Origin: Candidatus Zixiibacteriota bacterium
Lineage (GTDB): Bacteria; Zixibacteria; MSB-5A5; GN15; FEB-12
Direction: 5' to 3'
NCBI GenBank assembly: GCA_040756055.1
Contig: JBFLZR010000003.1
Span: 107,260 to 171,259, forward strand
DNA length: 64,000 nt
Positions 9,798 through 19,210 of this stretch are shown piece after piece. The notes beneath the pieces were generated by a model that worked only from the letters and a program-made list of their open reading frames with translations, was not told where the DNA came from and made no database searches. Within the stretch, counting starts at the first letter, position 1, and each line of letters opens with the position of its first letter. A program made the position numbers and the translations under genes.

Positions 9798-11104
9798 TGT
9801 TAGGGACTTTTAAATCAATTTTTAAGGTCGAAGAGCTTCGTAAAAGAATCCTGTTCACCATGGCCATCCTTGTCGTCTACCGGGTCGGCGGACATATCCC
9901 TACTCCCGGTATCGACGGTTCAATTCTGGCGCAGGCCCTGTCATCGAATTCCATTTTCGGACTTCTCGACCTGTTCGCTGGCGGAGCTTTTGCCAAGGCC
10001 ACTATCTTTGCGCTCGGAATCATGCCTTACATTTCGGCCTCGATTATGCTCCAGTTGCTGGGAGCTGTCGTGCCGTGGCTTCAGAGACTCCAGCGCGAGG
10101 GTGAAGAGGGACGCCGCAAGATCACGCAATATACCCGTTACCTGACCGTGCTGATCGCCGCGCTCCAGGGATGGGGTACAGCCGGATTCCTGACTACCAT
10201 CAATCTCAATGGTATCCCCGCGGTACACATGGACACCAGCGGTTTTATCCCGCTCACAGTGCTCACGTTTACCTGCGGGTGTATCTTTATTATGTGGCTG
10301 GGCGAGCAGATCACGGAAAAAGGTATCGGCAACGGTATTTCCCTCATCATCTTTATCGGTATCATAGCTCGCTTCCCCGAAGCGGTGTGGGAAGAGATTC
10401 AGATGGTTTGGTACGGCAGCCGTTCTTTTCTTCTTGAACTCGTGATGGTTGTTATGATGGTGATTGTGGTCGCGGCTGTTATTCTGGTCACTCGCGCCCA
10501 GCGCAAGGTTCCGGTACAGTATCCGCGCCGCGTGGTGGGCCGTAAAGTGTACGGTGGCGCCGCCACACACCTGCCGCTCTCGGTGAATTCGGCCGGTGTT
10601 ATTCCGATTATTTTCGCACAGTCGATTATGTTTTTGCCGTCGACGCTCGCGCAGCTCTTCCCCAATACCGACTGGGTTCAGAACCTGGTGGCGGTCTGGC
10701 TGGCTCCGGGCGGCGCGTGGTATTCGATTATATACGGTATGATCATCATATTCTTCGGCTATTTCTACACCGCGATTGTTTTCAATCCGATGGAAATCGC
10801 CGACAACATGAGACGCAACGGTGGATATATTCCGGGTATTCGTCCGGGGAAGAACACTTCCGAGTATATCGAGAAGATTCTTACCCGAATCACGTTGCCG
10901 GGAGCGATATTCTTCGCTGCCATAGCCATTCTGCCGTGGATTCTGATCTCGCAGGCCAACGTCAACTTCTTCTTTGGCGGCACCGGTCTTCTGATTGTGG
11001 TTGGTGTGGCGCTCGATACGCTCCAGCAGATCGAGTCGCACCTGCTCATGCGTCATTATGACGGCTTTATGAAGAAGGGCAAGATTCGCGGGAGGTCGAT
11101 GTAG
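9797..11104 (+). CDS. secY: Protein translocase subunit SecY
   Basis: 435-residue channel subunit of the SecYEG translocon in the inner membrane. About ten hydrophobic segments are visible. Conserved blocks include GGHIPTPGID, LGIMPYISASIMLQLL and LPLSVNSAGVIPIIFA, with a loop containing RRVVGRKVYGG. The GTG start overlaps rplO by 1 bp, so translation is probably coupled. Normal length. Confidence 0.98.
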   Translation: MLGTFKSIFKVEELRKRILFTMAILVVYRVGGHIPTPGIDGSILAQALSSNSIFGLLDLFAGGAFAKATIFALGIMPYISASIMLQLLGAVVPWLQRLQREGEEGRRKITQYTRYLTVLIAALQGWGTAGFLTTINLNGIPAVHMDTSGFIPLTVLTFTCGCIFIMWLGEQITEKGIGNGISLIIFIGIIARFPEAVWEEIQMVWYGSRSFLLELVMVVMMVIVVAAVILVTRAQRKVPVQYPRRVVGRKVYGGAATHLPLSVNSAGVIPIIFAQSIMFLPSTLAQLFPNTDWVQNLVAVWLAPGGAWYSIIYGMIIIFFGYFYTAIVFNPMEIADNMRRNGGYIPGIRPGKNTSEYIEKILTRITLPGAIFFAAIAILPWILISQANVNFFFGGTGLLIVVGVALDTLQQIESHLLMRHYDGFMKKGKIRGRSM

Positions 11105-11106
11105 GC

Positions 11107-11760
11107 ATGAATCTGGTGTTTCTTGGCCCTCCCGGATCAGGCAAAGGTACTCAGGCTGTCAGGCTCGCTGAAAGGCTGGGCCTGGTTCATCTATCCACCG
11201 GCGACCTGCTGCGTGACGCGGTCAAGCGTTCCACGGAGTTGGGCAAGAAGGCCGAGGGGTACATGAAGCGCGGCGAGTTGGTGCCGGATGACCTGATTAT
11301 CGGGCTGATAGAAAACCAGATCAAGGACGGTAAACTGGACGGTGGGTTTATACTGGACGGTTTTCCCAGGACGATCCCGCAGGCCGAGGGTCTTAACGGG
11401 ATGCTTGAAAAAAACGGCATAAGCTTAGATAAGACAATACTTTTTGATGTAAGCGACGACGAGATTGTGAAGCGGCTGTCCGGGCGGTGGTACTGTCCGC
11501 AGTGTTCGGCCGGTTACAATTATCCGGCTCAGATGCCGAAAGTAGAGGGGCGCTGTGACCATGATGGCGCAAAGCTGCAGAGGCGTCCCGATGACGAGGA
11601 GTCGGTCGTTCGCAACCGTCTCAAAGTGTACAAAAAGCAGACCAGGCCGATTGAGGATTTCTATCGCAAACAGTCGATTCTGGCCGAGGTCGACGCTCAG
11701 CAGACACCCGATGAGGTGTTTCAGGCGGTGCTTGACGCAGTGTCTTCGAAGGTCGAATGA
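11107..11760 (+). CDS. adk: Adenylate kinase with zinc-binding LID
   Basis: 217-residue adenylate kinase (ATP + AMP to 2 ADP). The P-loop GPPGSGKGTQA is at residues 7-17, with HLSTGDLLR and DGFPRT downstream. The long LID has CPQC and then CDHD, matching the Cys-Cys-Cys-Asp zinc site known in Bacillus adenylate kinase. It overlaps map by 4 bp (ATGA). secY-adk-map-infA is a common arrangement. Confidence 0.97.
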   Translation: MNLVFLGPPGSGKGTQAVRLAERLGLVHLSTGDLLRDAVKRSTELGKKAEGYMKRGELVPDDLIIGLIENQIKDGKLDGGFILDGFPRTIPQAEGLNGMLEKNGISLDKTILFDVSDDEIVKRLSGRWYCPQCSAGYNYPAQMPKVEGRCDHDGAKLQRRPDDEESVVRNRLKVYKKQTRPIEDFYRKQSILAEVDAQQTPDEVFQAVLDAVSSKVE

Positions 11761-12506
11761 TAATCAAGTTGAAGACACCTGAGGAAATAGAGATTATGCG
11801 CCGGGCCGGGCGCATCGTAGCCGAGACACTTGAGATGGTAGGAGAGAACCTCAAACCCGGTATGACGACCGGCAAGTTGAATGAGATGATTGAAGAGTAT
11901 ATCAGATCCAAAGACGCCATTCCGGCTTTCCTGAACTACCAGGGATTCCCGGCGTCGGCTTGTGTCTCTATCGACGAGGAGGTCGTTCACGGTATTCCCG
12001 GCAAGCGGGTGATTCGAGAAGGCGAGATTGTGTCGGTTGATGTCGGTTCCATTTTCGAGGGTTTTTACGGGGACGCTGCTCGGACGTTTGCGGTTGGCGA
12101 AGTGTCCGAACAGAAGCTTCATTTGATGGAGACGACCGAAAAATGTTTACGGGCCGGTATTGACAAGGCTCGAAATGGCAATAAATTAGGACAGATTTCG
12201 GCGGCTGTTCAGCAGGTTGCCGAAAATGAAGGGTATGGGGTGGTTCGTCAGTTGGTCGGTCATGGCATCGGCCGCAAAATGCACGAGGAACCGCAGGTAC
12301 CTAATTATGGTTCAGCCCAGGAAGGTCCGGTTCTCAAGACGGGTATGGTCCTGGCTATAGAGCCTATGATCAATATGGGCACATATGAAGTGAAGACATT
12401 ACCGGACGGCTGGACGTTTGTCACTCTCGACGGGCAACCGTCGGCTCATTTCGAGCACACGGTGGCGATTACGGAAGACGGTCCGGACATTTTAACTTTG
12501 GTATAA
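11757..12506 (+). CDS. map: Methionine aminopeptidase, type I
   Basis: 249-residue metallopeptidase that removes the initiator methionine. The metal ligands are recognisable in [47 protein letters not shown] and [11 protein letters not shown]. There is no N-terminal zinc-finger extension, so it is the bacterial type I form. Start ATG overlaps the adk stop. Confidence 0.97.
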   Translation: MIIKLKTPEEIEIMRRAGRIVAETLEMVGENLKPGMTTGKLNEMIEEYIRSKDAIPAFLNYQGFPASACVSIDEEVVHGIPGKRVIREGEIVSVDVGSIFEGFYGDAARTFAVGEVSEQKLHLMETTEKCLRAGIDKARNGNKLGQISAAVQQVAENEGYGVVRQLVGHGIGRKMHEEPQVPNYGSAQEGPVLKTGMVLAIEPMINMGTYEVKTLPDGWTFVTLDGQPSAHFEHTVAITEDGPDILTLV

Positions 12507-12513
12507 GGAAGCT

Positions 12514-12732
12514 ATGGCGAAAGAGGAAACCATTCAGGTCGAAGGGAAAGTAATCGAGACGCTTCCTAATGCCATGTTCAAGGTAGAGCTCGACAACGGC
12601 CATGTGGTGCTGGCGCACATTTCGGGAAAGATGAGAATGCACTTTATCAAGATTCTTCCGGGTGACAAGGTCACTCTCGAGTTGTCGCCGTACGATTTGA
12701 ACCGGGGCCGGATCACCTACCGGTATAAATAA
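12514..12732 (+). CDS. infA: Translation initiation factor IF-1
   Basis: 72-residue OB-fold factor that occupies the 30S A site during initiation. [20 protein letters not shown] and [24 protein letters not shown] are near-universal IF-1 sequences. Confidence 0.98.
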   Translation: MAKEETIQVEGKVIETLPNAMFKVELDNGHVVLAHISGKMRMHFIKILPGDKVTLELSPYDLNRGRITYRYK

Positions 12733-12756
12733 CGATATGAAGATTGGGTGAATGTT

Positions 12757-12873
12757 ATGAAAGTGAAATCGGCCATAAAGAAACGCTGCGAGTTCTGTAA
12801 GATAGTCAAACGCAGGGGTGTTTTGCGGGTTATCTGTTCGAAGAACCCCAATCACAAGCAGCGTCAGGGTTAG
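12757..12873 (+). CDS. rpmJ: 50S ribosomal protein L36, zinc type
   Basis: 38-residue L36. The translation begins [15 protein letters not shown] and ends [10 protein letters not shown]. Cys11, Cys14, Cys27 and His33 form the zinc site of the C-plus class. It lies between infA and rpsM, the standard position. Confidence 0.96.
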   Translation: MKVKSAIKKRCEFCKIVKRRGVLRVICSKNPNHKQRQG

Positions 12874-12909
12874 AATAGAAGTTTTTGATTTAAGATAAAG
12901 GAGTTACAA

Positions 12910-13296
12910 TTGGCTCGTATTGCCGGTGTAGACTTACCGAAAGATAAAAGAATCGAAGTCGGGCTGACTTACATATTCGGAATCGGTCCCTTCCGGGCGA
13001 AGGAGATCCTCAGGAAGACCGGTGTTAGCCCCGATGTTCGCGTGAACAAGCTTACGGACGACGATGTCGCCAAGCTTCGCAGCGTGATTGAGAACGATTA
13101 CACTGTCGAGGGTGCGCTTCGCGGTGAAATCTCGATGAACATTAAACGCCTTATGGATATCGGCGCCTACCGCGGTCTTCGTCATCGCCGGGGTTTGCCG
13201 GTGCGCGGCCAGCGTTCCAAGACGAACGCCCGCACCCGTAAGGGCCCCAAGCGTCAGGTTGGCGGTCTCAAGCGCAAGCCTGTGGCTAAGAAGTAA
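12910..13296 (+). CDS. rpsM: 30S ribosomal protein S13
   Basis: 128-residue S13 of the 30S head. [41 protein letters not shown] and the Lys-rich end are standard. The start is TTG at 12910, preceded by AAAGGAG with normal spacing; no better ATG exists. Confidence 0.97.
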   Translation: MARIAGVDLPKDKRIEVGLTYIFGIGPFRAKEILRKTGVSPDVRVNKLTDDDVAKLRSVIENDYTVEGALRGEISMNIKRLMDIGAYRGLRHRRGLPVRGQRSKTNARTRKGPKRQVGGLKRKPVAKK

Positions 13297-13321
13297 ACTG
13301 TTTATAGATAGAGGTGATTAG

Positions 13322-13717
13322 GTGGCTGATCCGAAGAAAAAGGTACGGACGAAGAAGAAGGCTCGAAAAGTTGAGATCAACGGTGTTGTCCATGTGATGG
13401 CCAGTTTTAATAACACCATTATTACCATCGCGGACTCCACGGGAAGGACTATTTCCTGGGGTACTGCGGGCAAGGTCGGTTTCAAAGGCTCCAAGAAGTC
13501 GACCCCGTTCGCGGCGCAGATGGCTGCTTCCACCGCGGCAAAGGAAGCTATGGACATGGGTCTTCGGAAGGTAGAAGTATGGGTCAAGGGCCCCGGTTCC
13601 GGTCGTGAGGCGGCAATTCGTTCACTGTCTGCGGCGGGACTTGAGATTACCGTAATAAAAGACGTAACGCCGATTCCGCATAACGGATGTCGTCCGCCAA
13701 AGCGTCGGCGCGTTTGA
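13322..13717 (+). CDS. rpsK: 30S ribosomal protein S11
   Basis: 131-residue S11 of the platform next to the E site. [29 protein letters not shown] and the C-terminal [18 protein letters not shown] are diagnostic. GTG start. Confidence 0.98.
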   Translation: MADPKKKVRTKKKARKVEINGVVHVMASFNNTIITIADSTGRTISWGTAGKVGFKGSKKSTPFAAQMAASTAAKEAMDMGLRKVEVWVKGPGSGREAAIRSLSAAGLEITVIKDVTPIPHNGCRPPKRRRV

Positions 13718-13753
13718 TTTGACTGTAATGTGATTGGTATTTGAGGAGAATTA

Positions 13754-14383
13754 ATGGCTCGGTATCGTGAAGCCAACTGCAAGCTGTGTCGCCGCGAGGG
13801 TGAAAAGCTTTTTCTGAAAGGTTCTCGCTGTCACACTGAAAAGTGCGCCGTTGAGAGACGTGAGTACGCGCCCGGTCAGCACGGGCAGCGTATGCGCCGC
13901 AAGGTTTCCAACTATGGTTTGCAGTTACGCGAAAAACAGAAAATTCGTCGGACCTACGGCCTTCTGGAAAAGCAGTTTCACAACTATTTCAAGAAGGCTG
14001 ATAAGCGAATCGGAGTAACCGGTGAAAACCTGGTTCAAATGCTGGAAACACGTCTTGACAATGTTGTCTACCGTCTCGGTTTCGCGCCTTCGCGCAAGGC
14101 CGCCCGGCAGCTCGTCCGGCATCGTCACGTTCTCGTCGATGGGCGAATCTGTGATATTCCATCGCTCGGTCTAAAACCGAATCAGGTGATCAAGATTAAG
14201 GATAAATCCAAGAACCTTGACCTGGTACACGCAGCTTTGAAAGAAGTGGGCCGGGGCGAAGAACTCCCGTGGCTCAGGCTTAACAAAGCGGCTCTCGAAG
14301 GAGAGTTGCTGGAAATTCCCAAGCGCTCCGATATTCCGTTAACAGCCAACGAACAGCTGGTTGTGGAGCTTTATTCTAAGTAA
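13754..14383 (+). CDS. rpsD: 30S ribosomal protein S4, zinc-finger type
   Basis: 209-residue primary 16S rRNA-binding protein, part of the helicase at the mRNA entry. The N-terminus has four cysteines (Cys9, Cys12, Cys26, Cys31) forming the C-plus zinc finger. The S4 RNA-binding domain follows (LDNVVYRLGFAPSRKAARQLV). Confidence 0.97.
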   Translation: MARYREANCKLCRREGEKLFLKGSRCHTEKCAVERREYAPGQHGQRMRRKVSNYGLQLREKQKIRRTYGLLEKQFHNYFKKADKRIGVTGENLVQMLETRLDNVVYRLGFAPSRKAARQLVRHRHVLVDGRICDIPSLGLKPNQVIKIKDKSKNLDLVHAALKEVGRGEELPWLRLNKAALEGELLEIPKRSDIPLTANEQLVVELYSK

Positions 14384-14407
14384 TCCCTTTGGGAGGTCTA
14401 GTAAGTT

Positions 14408-15391
14408 ATGAAATGGAAGCCACTAACTATGCCCAAGGAGGTCGTTATCGACCAATCTTCGGCTACTGAAAACTATTCGCGTTTTATCGTCGAGCCCCTC
14501 GAGAGAGGATTCGGCACGACCCTCGGCAACAGCCTCAGGAGAGTCCTTCTCTCGTCGATTCAGGGGGCGGCCGTGGTCGCGTTGCGGATAAAAGGAAGTC
14601 TGCACGAATTCTCCACCATCGAAGGCGTTTACGAGGATGTTACCAATATCGTCCTCAATGTAAAGAACATACGCGTCAAGATGCATGCCGACGAGATGCG
14701 TACCCTCACACTGAAGGCCAATACCAAGGGTAAACTCACCGCCGGTATGTTCGAGGGCACGCCCGATGTTGAGATTCTGAATCCCAATCAGCATGTCTGC
14801 GAGCTCACTAAAGACGGCGAGTTCGAGATGGAGATAGATATTGATGCCGGCCGCAGCTACTCCGTGGCCGAGCAGAACAAACGCCCGGACGCTCCGGTCG
14901 GGACTGTCTTTGTTGACGCTCTGTTTTCGCCGGTGACCAAGGTGTCCTACCAGGTCGAAAACACCCGCGTCGGTCAGAAGACAGACTATGACCGGCTGAT
15001 TCTTGAAATCACGACTGATGGCTCGGTGACGCCGGAAGACGCTTTGAGCTTCGCAGCCAAGCTTCTGAAGGACTACGTCCAGTTGTTCATTCATCTTGAC
15101 GAAGAGATCATGGTCGAAGAGGAGCCGGAGGAGGATGAAGAGGTTGTCCGTACTCGCAATCTGCTCAATATGCGGGTCGATGAGCTCGAGTTGTCCGTCC
15201 GGTCTTCGAACTGTCTGCGGGCGGCCAATATTCAGACGATCAGGGACCTGGTTACCAAGTCCGAGAGCGAAATGCTCAAATATCGTAACTTCGGTCGCAA
15301 GTCACTGAACGAGATAAGTTCGATTTTGGAGGAGATGGACCTGTCGTTTGGCATGGATATCTCTAAATTCGTTGAAACCGAGAAGAAGTAA
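14408..15391 (+). CDS. rpoA: RNA polymerase alpha subunit
   Basis: 327-residue alpha subunit. The N-terminal dimerisation domain shows GFGTTLGNSLRRVLLSS. An acidic linker at about residues 237-247 leads to the C-terminal domain (MRVDELELSVRSSNCLRAANI then YRNFGRKSLNEI), which binds UP elements and activators. Standard alpha-operon position. Confidence 0.98.
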   Translation: MKWKPLTMPKEVVIDQSSATENYSRFIVEPLERGFGTTLGNSLRRVLLSSIQGAAVVALRIKGSLHEFSTIEGVYEDVTNIVLNVKNIRVKMHADEMRTLTLKANTKGKLTAGMFEGTPDVEILNPNQHVCELTKDGEFEMEIDIDAGRSYSVAEQNKRPDAPVGTVFVDALFSPVTKVSYQVENTRVGQKTDYDRLILEITTDGSVTPEDALSFAAKLLKDYVQLFIHLDEEIMVEEEPEEDEEVVRTRNLLNMRVDELELSVRSSNCLRAANIQTIRDLVTKSESEMLKYRNFGRKSLNEISSILEEMDLSFGMDISKFVETEKK

Positions 15392-15411
15392 GAATATATA
15401 CAGGTCAAATC

Positions 15412-15951
15412 ATGGGACATCGAGATAAAGTCAAGAAACTGGGTCGCACCAGGTCGCATCGTGAAGCCATGCTGGCCAATATGGCCATGTCGCTTTTTAC
15501 ACACCGGGTAATTAGAACCACCGATGCCAAGGCAAAGGCCCTCAAGCCCCTGGTCGATCGCATCATTGCCACGGCCAAACAGGACACTCTGAGCGCCAAG
15601 CGCCAGGTGGCCCGGACGGTGAAGAACAAAGAAGTTTTCAAGAAACTGTTTTCGGAGATTGTACCCCAGTTTTCGGAAAGACAGTCCGGTTTTTCGAGAG
15701 TCATCAAGCTCGGCGTACGCCGCGGCGATGGTGCTCCGATATCGGTGGTTGAGCTTTTAACGCAGCCGTCGAAGGCCGAGACCGAGGGCAAGTCCAAGAA
15801 AGAAAAGAAATCTGCTAAAGATCTGGCCAAGCCCAAAGTCACCGGTGGTCCTAAGGGTACCAAGGCTTCCAAAAAGGACTCCAAGAAGCTTCGCAGCGGC
15901 AAGAAGTCCGGCGGGAAGAAGAGAGCCAGCCAGCGGACCAAGAGCAAATAG
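15412..15951 (+). CDS. rplQ: 50S ribosomal protein L17 with lysine-rich C-terminal tail
   Basis: L17 lies at the tunnel exit. Residues 1 to about 117 are the standard domain (HRDKVKKLGRTRSHREAMLANM). About 60 further residues are Lys/Ser/Gly-rich, giving 179 against about 120. This is the third ribosomal protein here with such a tail. It is the last gene of the alpha operon, followed by a strong terminator. Confidence 0.96.
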   Translation: MGHRDKVKKLGRTRSHREAMLANMAMSLFTHRVIRTTDAKAKALKPLVDRIIATAKQDTLSAKRQVARTVKNKEVFKKLFSEIVPQFSERQSGFSRVIKLGVRRGDGAPISVVELLTQPSKAETEGKSKKEKKSAKDLAKPKVTGGPKGTKASKKDSKKLRSGKKSGGKKRASQRTKSK

Positions 15952-15980
15952 CCCGTCTTTTCCGGCCGTTAATAAATCAA

Positions 15981-16004
15981 AGCCCGCCTCTGGCGGGCTT
16001 TTTT
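15981..16004 (+). terminator. Rho-independent terminator of the ribosomal protein operon
   Basis: Perfect 8-bp stem AGCCCGCC/GGCGGGCT (15981-15988 and 15992-15999) with a TCT loop and a T6 run, 29 nt after the rplQ stop. Confidence 0.93.
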
Positions 16005-16098
16005 CGTGCTTCAACCGACCGCCGGTAAGATATTTATCCGCTTGCCATCACTGTTTGCGTGTGTTATATAATCATTATGCGGATGTGTCAACCAACGC

Positions 16099-16127
16099 TT
16101 GACATGACTTTGTTATCATTATATAAA
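16099..16127 (+). promoter_or_regulatory. Sigma70-type promoter for the 16175 gene
   Basis: TTGACA at 16099-16104, 17-bp spacer, TATAAA at 16122-16127. It lies just after the ribosomal operon terminator and 48 bp before the next start codon. Confidence 0.8.
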
Positions 16128-16174
16128 TCAACAATAAAGAAATTATTCAAATAACCCTTAGCAGGTTGGGAGCT

Positions 16175-16648
16175 ATGACAGAGGTAACACCACAAACCAC
16201 CCCGAAAAAGGGACTTTCGAAGGGCTGTCTGATTGGGCTAATCGTCGCCGGCGTTTTGCTGGTCATGATTATCGTGGCTATCGTTGTGATTTATATCTAT
16301 CGCGAGGATGTAGCCAAAGCTTCTGGCGGGCTGTTGATTGGAGAGATACAAAAGATGGCGGTAACCGATCCGGCGCCCGGAGTGGATACGGTTAAGTTTA
16401 ACGCAGTGTGCGACGGACTGAGGGAGAAAATAGAATCCGAGCCGCTCGACGCTGAAAAGTTCGCCAATATGCTCGGACAAATGAAGACTATCCCGGGCGA
16501 CGAGATAGTGGACTCCGTTGAGGCCGAGATGTTCTATGAAGCGGTCTTCCAATCGTATCCGGACCTCAGGGATCTGGTGCCGGCCGCACCCGAAATGGAT
16601 AGTCTGTATATCGAAGAGACCCAAGAAACCGGGCAGACGGACCAATAG
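16175..16648 (+). CDS. Unrecognised single-pass membrane protein
   Basis: 157 residues. A Lys-containing N-terminus (about 25 residues) is followed by one strongly hydrophobic segment (residues 22-45) and an acidic domain of about 110 residues. The orientation is probably N-in with the acidic domain in the periplasm. ATG 16175 follows GCAGG at 16161-16165; a TTG at 16166 is possible but less likely. I recognise no family. It has its own promoter and precedes plsY by 51 bp. Confidence 0.75.
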   Translation: MTEVTPQTTPKKGLSKGCLIGLIVAGVLLVMIIVAIVVIYIYREDVAKASGGLLIGEIQKMAVTDPAPGVDTVKFNAVCDGLREKIESEPLDAEKFANMLGQMKTIPGDEIVDSVEAEMFYEAVFQSYPDLRDLVPAAPEMDSLYIEETQETGQTDQ

Positions 16649-16699
16649 TCGCGGTCGTCTGCGTAAACATTTGTTTCTGACCAACGGGATGTCCGCGGT

Positions 16700-17359
16700 A
16701 TGCTCGCTGTTATAATCATAGTTATGGCCTATCTCATCGGGGCGATTCCGTTCGCCCTGATTGTCTGCGCCATTTTTGGCGTCGGCGACATACGCAAGCA
16801 AGGCTCCGGAAACATTGGCGCCACCAATGCGTGGCGGGTCGCGGGTTTCAAGGTGGCGGTGTGGGTATTCATAGGGGACATAGGCAAGGGTGTGGTGGCG
16901 GTGTTGCTGGCCCGATACGTTACGTCAACGTACGATACCGGTCCGCTTTCGCCTGACCTGTTCATCGTAGCCTGCGCTCTGGCGGCGATTGTCGGACATG
17001 TTTTTCCGGTGTATCTCCGGTTTAAAGGTGGCAAGGGGGTCAACACCTCTCTTGGAGCGGTGGTGACGATGCTTCCGGTTGAGGCACTGATCAGCTTTGG
17101 CGTTTTTCTGGCAGTCGTTCTGGTGTTCCGGTATATATCGCTTGGTTCCATTGTCGGAGCAGTCGCTTTTCTGGCTTCAGTGGTGATAGAGAAATTCGCG
17201 ATGGACGTTCAAATGTCGTCGGTTTACGTATATATGGCGGCGGTTCTGGCGGCGCTGATAATCGTGGCGCATCGACAAAATATCTCGCGCCTGCTTGCCG
17301 GTACGGAGAACCGTTTTTCGTTTTCATCGAAAAAAAGCGGGGAAAGATCTGATGGCTGA
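16700..17359 (+). CDS. plsY: Acyl-phosphate:glycerol-3-phosphate acyltransferase PlsY
   Basis: 219-residue inner-membrane enzyme that acylates glycerol-3-phosphate from acyl-phosphate, the first step of phospholipid synthesis. Signature blocks: YLIGAIPFALIV, then SGNIGATNAWRV, and LRFKGGKGVNTSLG with the conserved Lys/Gly loop. Several membrane segments are visible. It overlaps gpsA by 8 bp, and GpsA makes its substrate. Confidence 0.96.
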   Translation: MLAVIIIVMAYLIGAIPFALIVCAIFGVGDIRKQGSGNIGATNAWRVAGFKVAVWVFIGDIGKGVVAVLLARYVTSTYDTGPLSPDLFIVACALAAIVGHVFPVYLRFKGGKGVNTSLGAVVTMLPVEALISFGVFLAVVLVFRYISLGSIVGAVAFLASVVIEKFAMDVQMSSVYVYMAAVLAALIIVAHRQNISRLLAGTENRFSFSSKKSGERSDG

Positions 17360-18359
17360 ACGAATCGGAATCCTTGGAGCCGGTTCCTGGGGTATGGCTA
17401 TCGCGGCTCTTTTGGAAAAGAACGGTTGCGAAGTGAAGCTGTGGGAGTTCAACAAGGATGATTACGAGAAAATCCGCGGGCTTCGCTACCACCCCGACAA
17501 GCTCAAAGAGGTCCGCCTGGCCGACAGTATAGATGTCACCAACGATCTTAATCATGCTGTTACCGATGTAAAGTGGCTTGTCCTTGCGACACCCTCGCAG
17601 TTCCTTCGGTCCGTGCTCGTGAAATTGAAAGACCGCAAGTTTGACGGAGTCGGGTTTGTCAATCTCGCCAAGGGCATTGAGACGACCACCCTGATGAGGA
17701 TGTCCGAGGTGATAGAGCAGGAGCTCAGCGTCGATCCGGCTTTTGTTTCCACGCTGTCGGGGCCCTCGCACGCCGAGGAAGTGGCGGCGGATTTACCGAC
17801 TGCGGTTGTCGCGGCCGGCAGTTCGGGCGATCTCATCCGCCGAATTCAGAATCTTTTCAGCAACCAGACATTCAGGGTGTATCAGTCCGATGATCTCATC
17901 GGCGTGGAACTGGGCGGCTCGCTTAAGAACATCATCGCTATCGCGGCCGGTATTACTGCCGGGCTGGGGATGGGCGACAATACGATGGGCGCGTTGATGA
18001 CTCGCGGTCTGGCAGAGATGACCCGTCTGGGCGTCACTATGGGTGCCCAGGCGCTCACGTTTGCGGGATTGTCGGGAATCGGCGATCTGATCACCACCTG
18101 CTCATCGCGTCACAGCCGCAACAGGTATGTTGGCGAGCATATCGGCAGGGGGGAGAAGCTCAAGGACGTTCTCGCCTCGATGAAAATGGTAGCTGAAGGT
18201 GTTCAGACGACGAGGTCAGGATTCACGCTGGCTGAGAAATATCAGGTGGAGATGCCAATCACCAAAGAAGTATATGAGGTATTGTTCAACGGCAAACCGC
18301 CGGCCGAGGCGGTGGGCGACTTGATGGGAAGAAAACTTAAGGCCGAGATATGGCAATAA
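17352..18359 (+). CDS. gpsA: Glycerol-3-phosphate dehydrogenase [NAD(P)+]
   Basis: 335-residue enzyme reducing dihydroxyacetone phosphate to sn-glycerol-3-phosphate. The Rossmann motif ILGAGSWGMAIA is at residues 6-17; GSLKNIIAIAAGI contains the catalytic Lys, and GDLITTCSSRHSRNR is conserved. The frame extends upstream to 17295, but ATG 17352 gives the family N-terminus. Confidence 0.97.
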   Translation: MAERIGILGAGSWGMAIAALLEKNGCEVKLWEFNKDDYEKIRGLRYHPDKLKEVRLADSIDVTNDLNHAVTDVKWLVLATPSQFLRSVLVKLKDRKFDGVGFVNLAKGIETTTLMRMSEVIEQELSVDPAFVSTLSGPSHAEEVAADLPTAVVAAGSSGDLIRRIQNLFSNQTFRVYQSDDLIGVELGGSLKNIIAIAAGITAGLGMGDNTMGALMTRGLAEMTRLGVTMGAQALTFAGLSGIGDLITTCSSRHSRNRYVGEHIGRGEKLKDVLASMKMVAEGVQTTRSGFTLAEKYQVEMPITKEVYEVLFNGKPPAEAVGDLMGRKLKAEIWQ

Positions 18360-18384
18360 ACAAACCCTGAAACGGGGGTACGGT

Positions 18385-18735
18385 ATGGCTAAAAGCGGCG
18401 AGGAAGGTAAACTATACTACTCGATAAGCGAGGTGTCCAAAATCACCGGGCTTGAGGCCTATGTGCTCAGGTACTGGGAGAAGGAATTCGATATCCTGCG
18501 GCCCAAGAAAAATCGGGGCGGAAATCGGGTTTACACGCAAAAGGATATCGATATTATCAACCGGATCAATTACCTGCGAAAAAAGGAGAAGTTGACTATC
18601 GAGGGCACCCGCAGGAAGCTGATGATGAAGAAGCCGACCGAGGTGAAAACAGCCGCGGTTTCATCGGCACGGACAAAAACTCTCATAGGGCAAATACGCA
18701 AGGATGTGCTTGATTTGCTCAAAGATTTCTCTTGA
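18385..18735 (+). CDS. MerR-family transcriptional regulator, short form
   Basis: 116 residues. The N-terminal winged helix is MerR-like: YYSISEVSKITGLEAYVLRYWEKEF, then a basic wing (KNRGGNRVYTQKDIDII). No metal- or ligand-binding domain follows; the last 45 residues are Lys-rich with a short helix. Such short MerR proteins often sit near gpsA or integration-factor genes; the target here is unknown. It begins 25 bp after gpsA. Confidence 0.88.
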   Translation: MAKSGEEGKLYYSISEVSKITGLEAYVLRYWEKEFDILRPKKNRGGNRVYTQKDIDIINRINYLRKKEKLTIEGTRRKLMMKKPTEVKTAAVSSARTKTLIGQIRKDVLDLLKDFS

Positions 18736-18815
18736 ACTTTGGACGATTTTGGGTACCTTTAGCCTTGCACAAAACGGCTTATTTCCGTTTATCGTATATA
18801 AAGCAAAGATTTAGT

Positions 18816-18893
18816 CGGAGCGTAGCGCAGTTTGGTTAGCGCACTCGCTTGGGGTGCGAGAGGTCGGCCGTTCGAATCGGCTCGCTCCGACCA
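18816..18893 (+). tRNA. tRNA-Pro (GGG)
   Basis: Full cloverleaf by eye. The acceptor CGGAGCG pairs with CGCTCCG, C1-G72 being typical of bacterial tRNA-Pro. The anticodon loop is TTGGGGT and the T loop TTCGAAT. CCA is encoded (18891-18893). A T8 run follows directly. Confidence 0.95.
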
Positions 18894-18994
18894 TTTTTTT
18901 TGCATTTTTTCACCTCCGGTGCATCCTTACCCGGCCTCGCGTTTATAAGAGCTAACAACAAGAGTTTTATCTTCATGCTTTTTTCTTAGATAGT

Positions 18995-19043
18995 CGGTAA
19001 GGCGAAAGGTCCCGGTTCAACACCCGGGACCTTCACCGTTTTT
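18995..19043 (+). terminator. Strong terminator-like hairpin downstream of tRNA-Pro
   Basis: A 10-bp stem AAGGTCCCGG/CCGGGACCTT (19006-19015, 19024-19033), with an outer CGGT/ACCG pair and then T5 (19039-19043). No protein gene ends nearby, so it may terminate the tRNA-Pro transcript or a small RNA from 18900-19040. Confidence 0.75.
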
Positions 19044-19210
19044 GGTCCATAAGGCTGTGGTGTCAGGTCTCAGTTTACTCAGGCGGAAATCAAGAACAGA
19101 CACAACATGATCATGCATCCTTAGAGAAATGCAGCTTTATAATAGTTGCCTGACAGTTTGTGTAATTCTATCGTATCGGTGGATGAAGCAGTTTGCCGAG
19201 GGAGAAAAGC

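Noticed and set aside
9941-11056. 371-codon minus-strand open frame
   Set aside because: Mirror of secY; the product is His/Asn/Arg-rich and has no domain.
18991-19040. Possible tRNA remnant (GGTTCAA in a hairpin)
   Set aside because: The loop is 8 nt, the stem is 10 bp continuous, and no other tRNA arms are present; it reads as a terminator.
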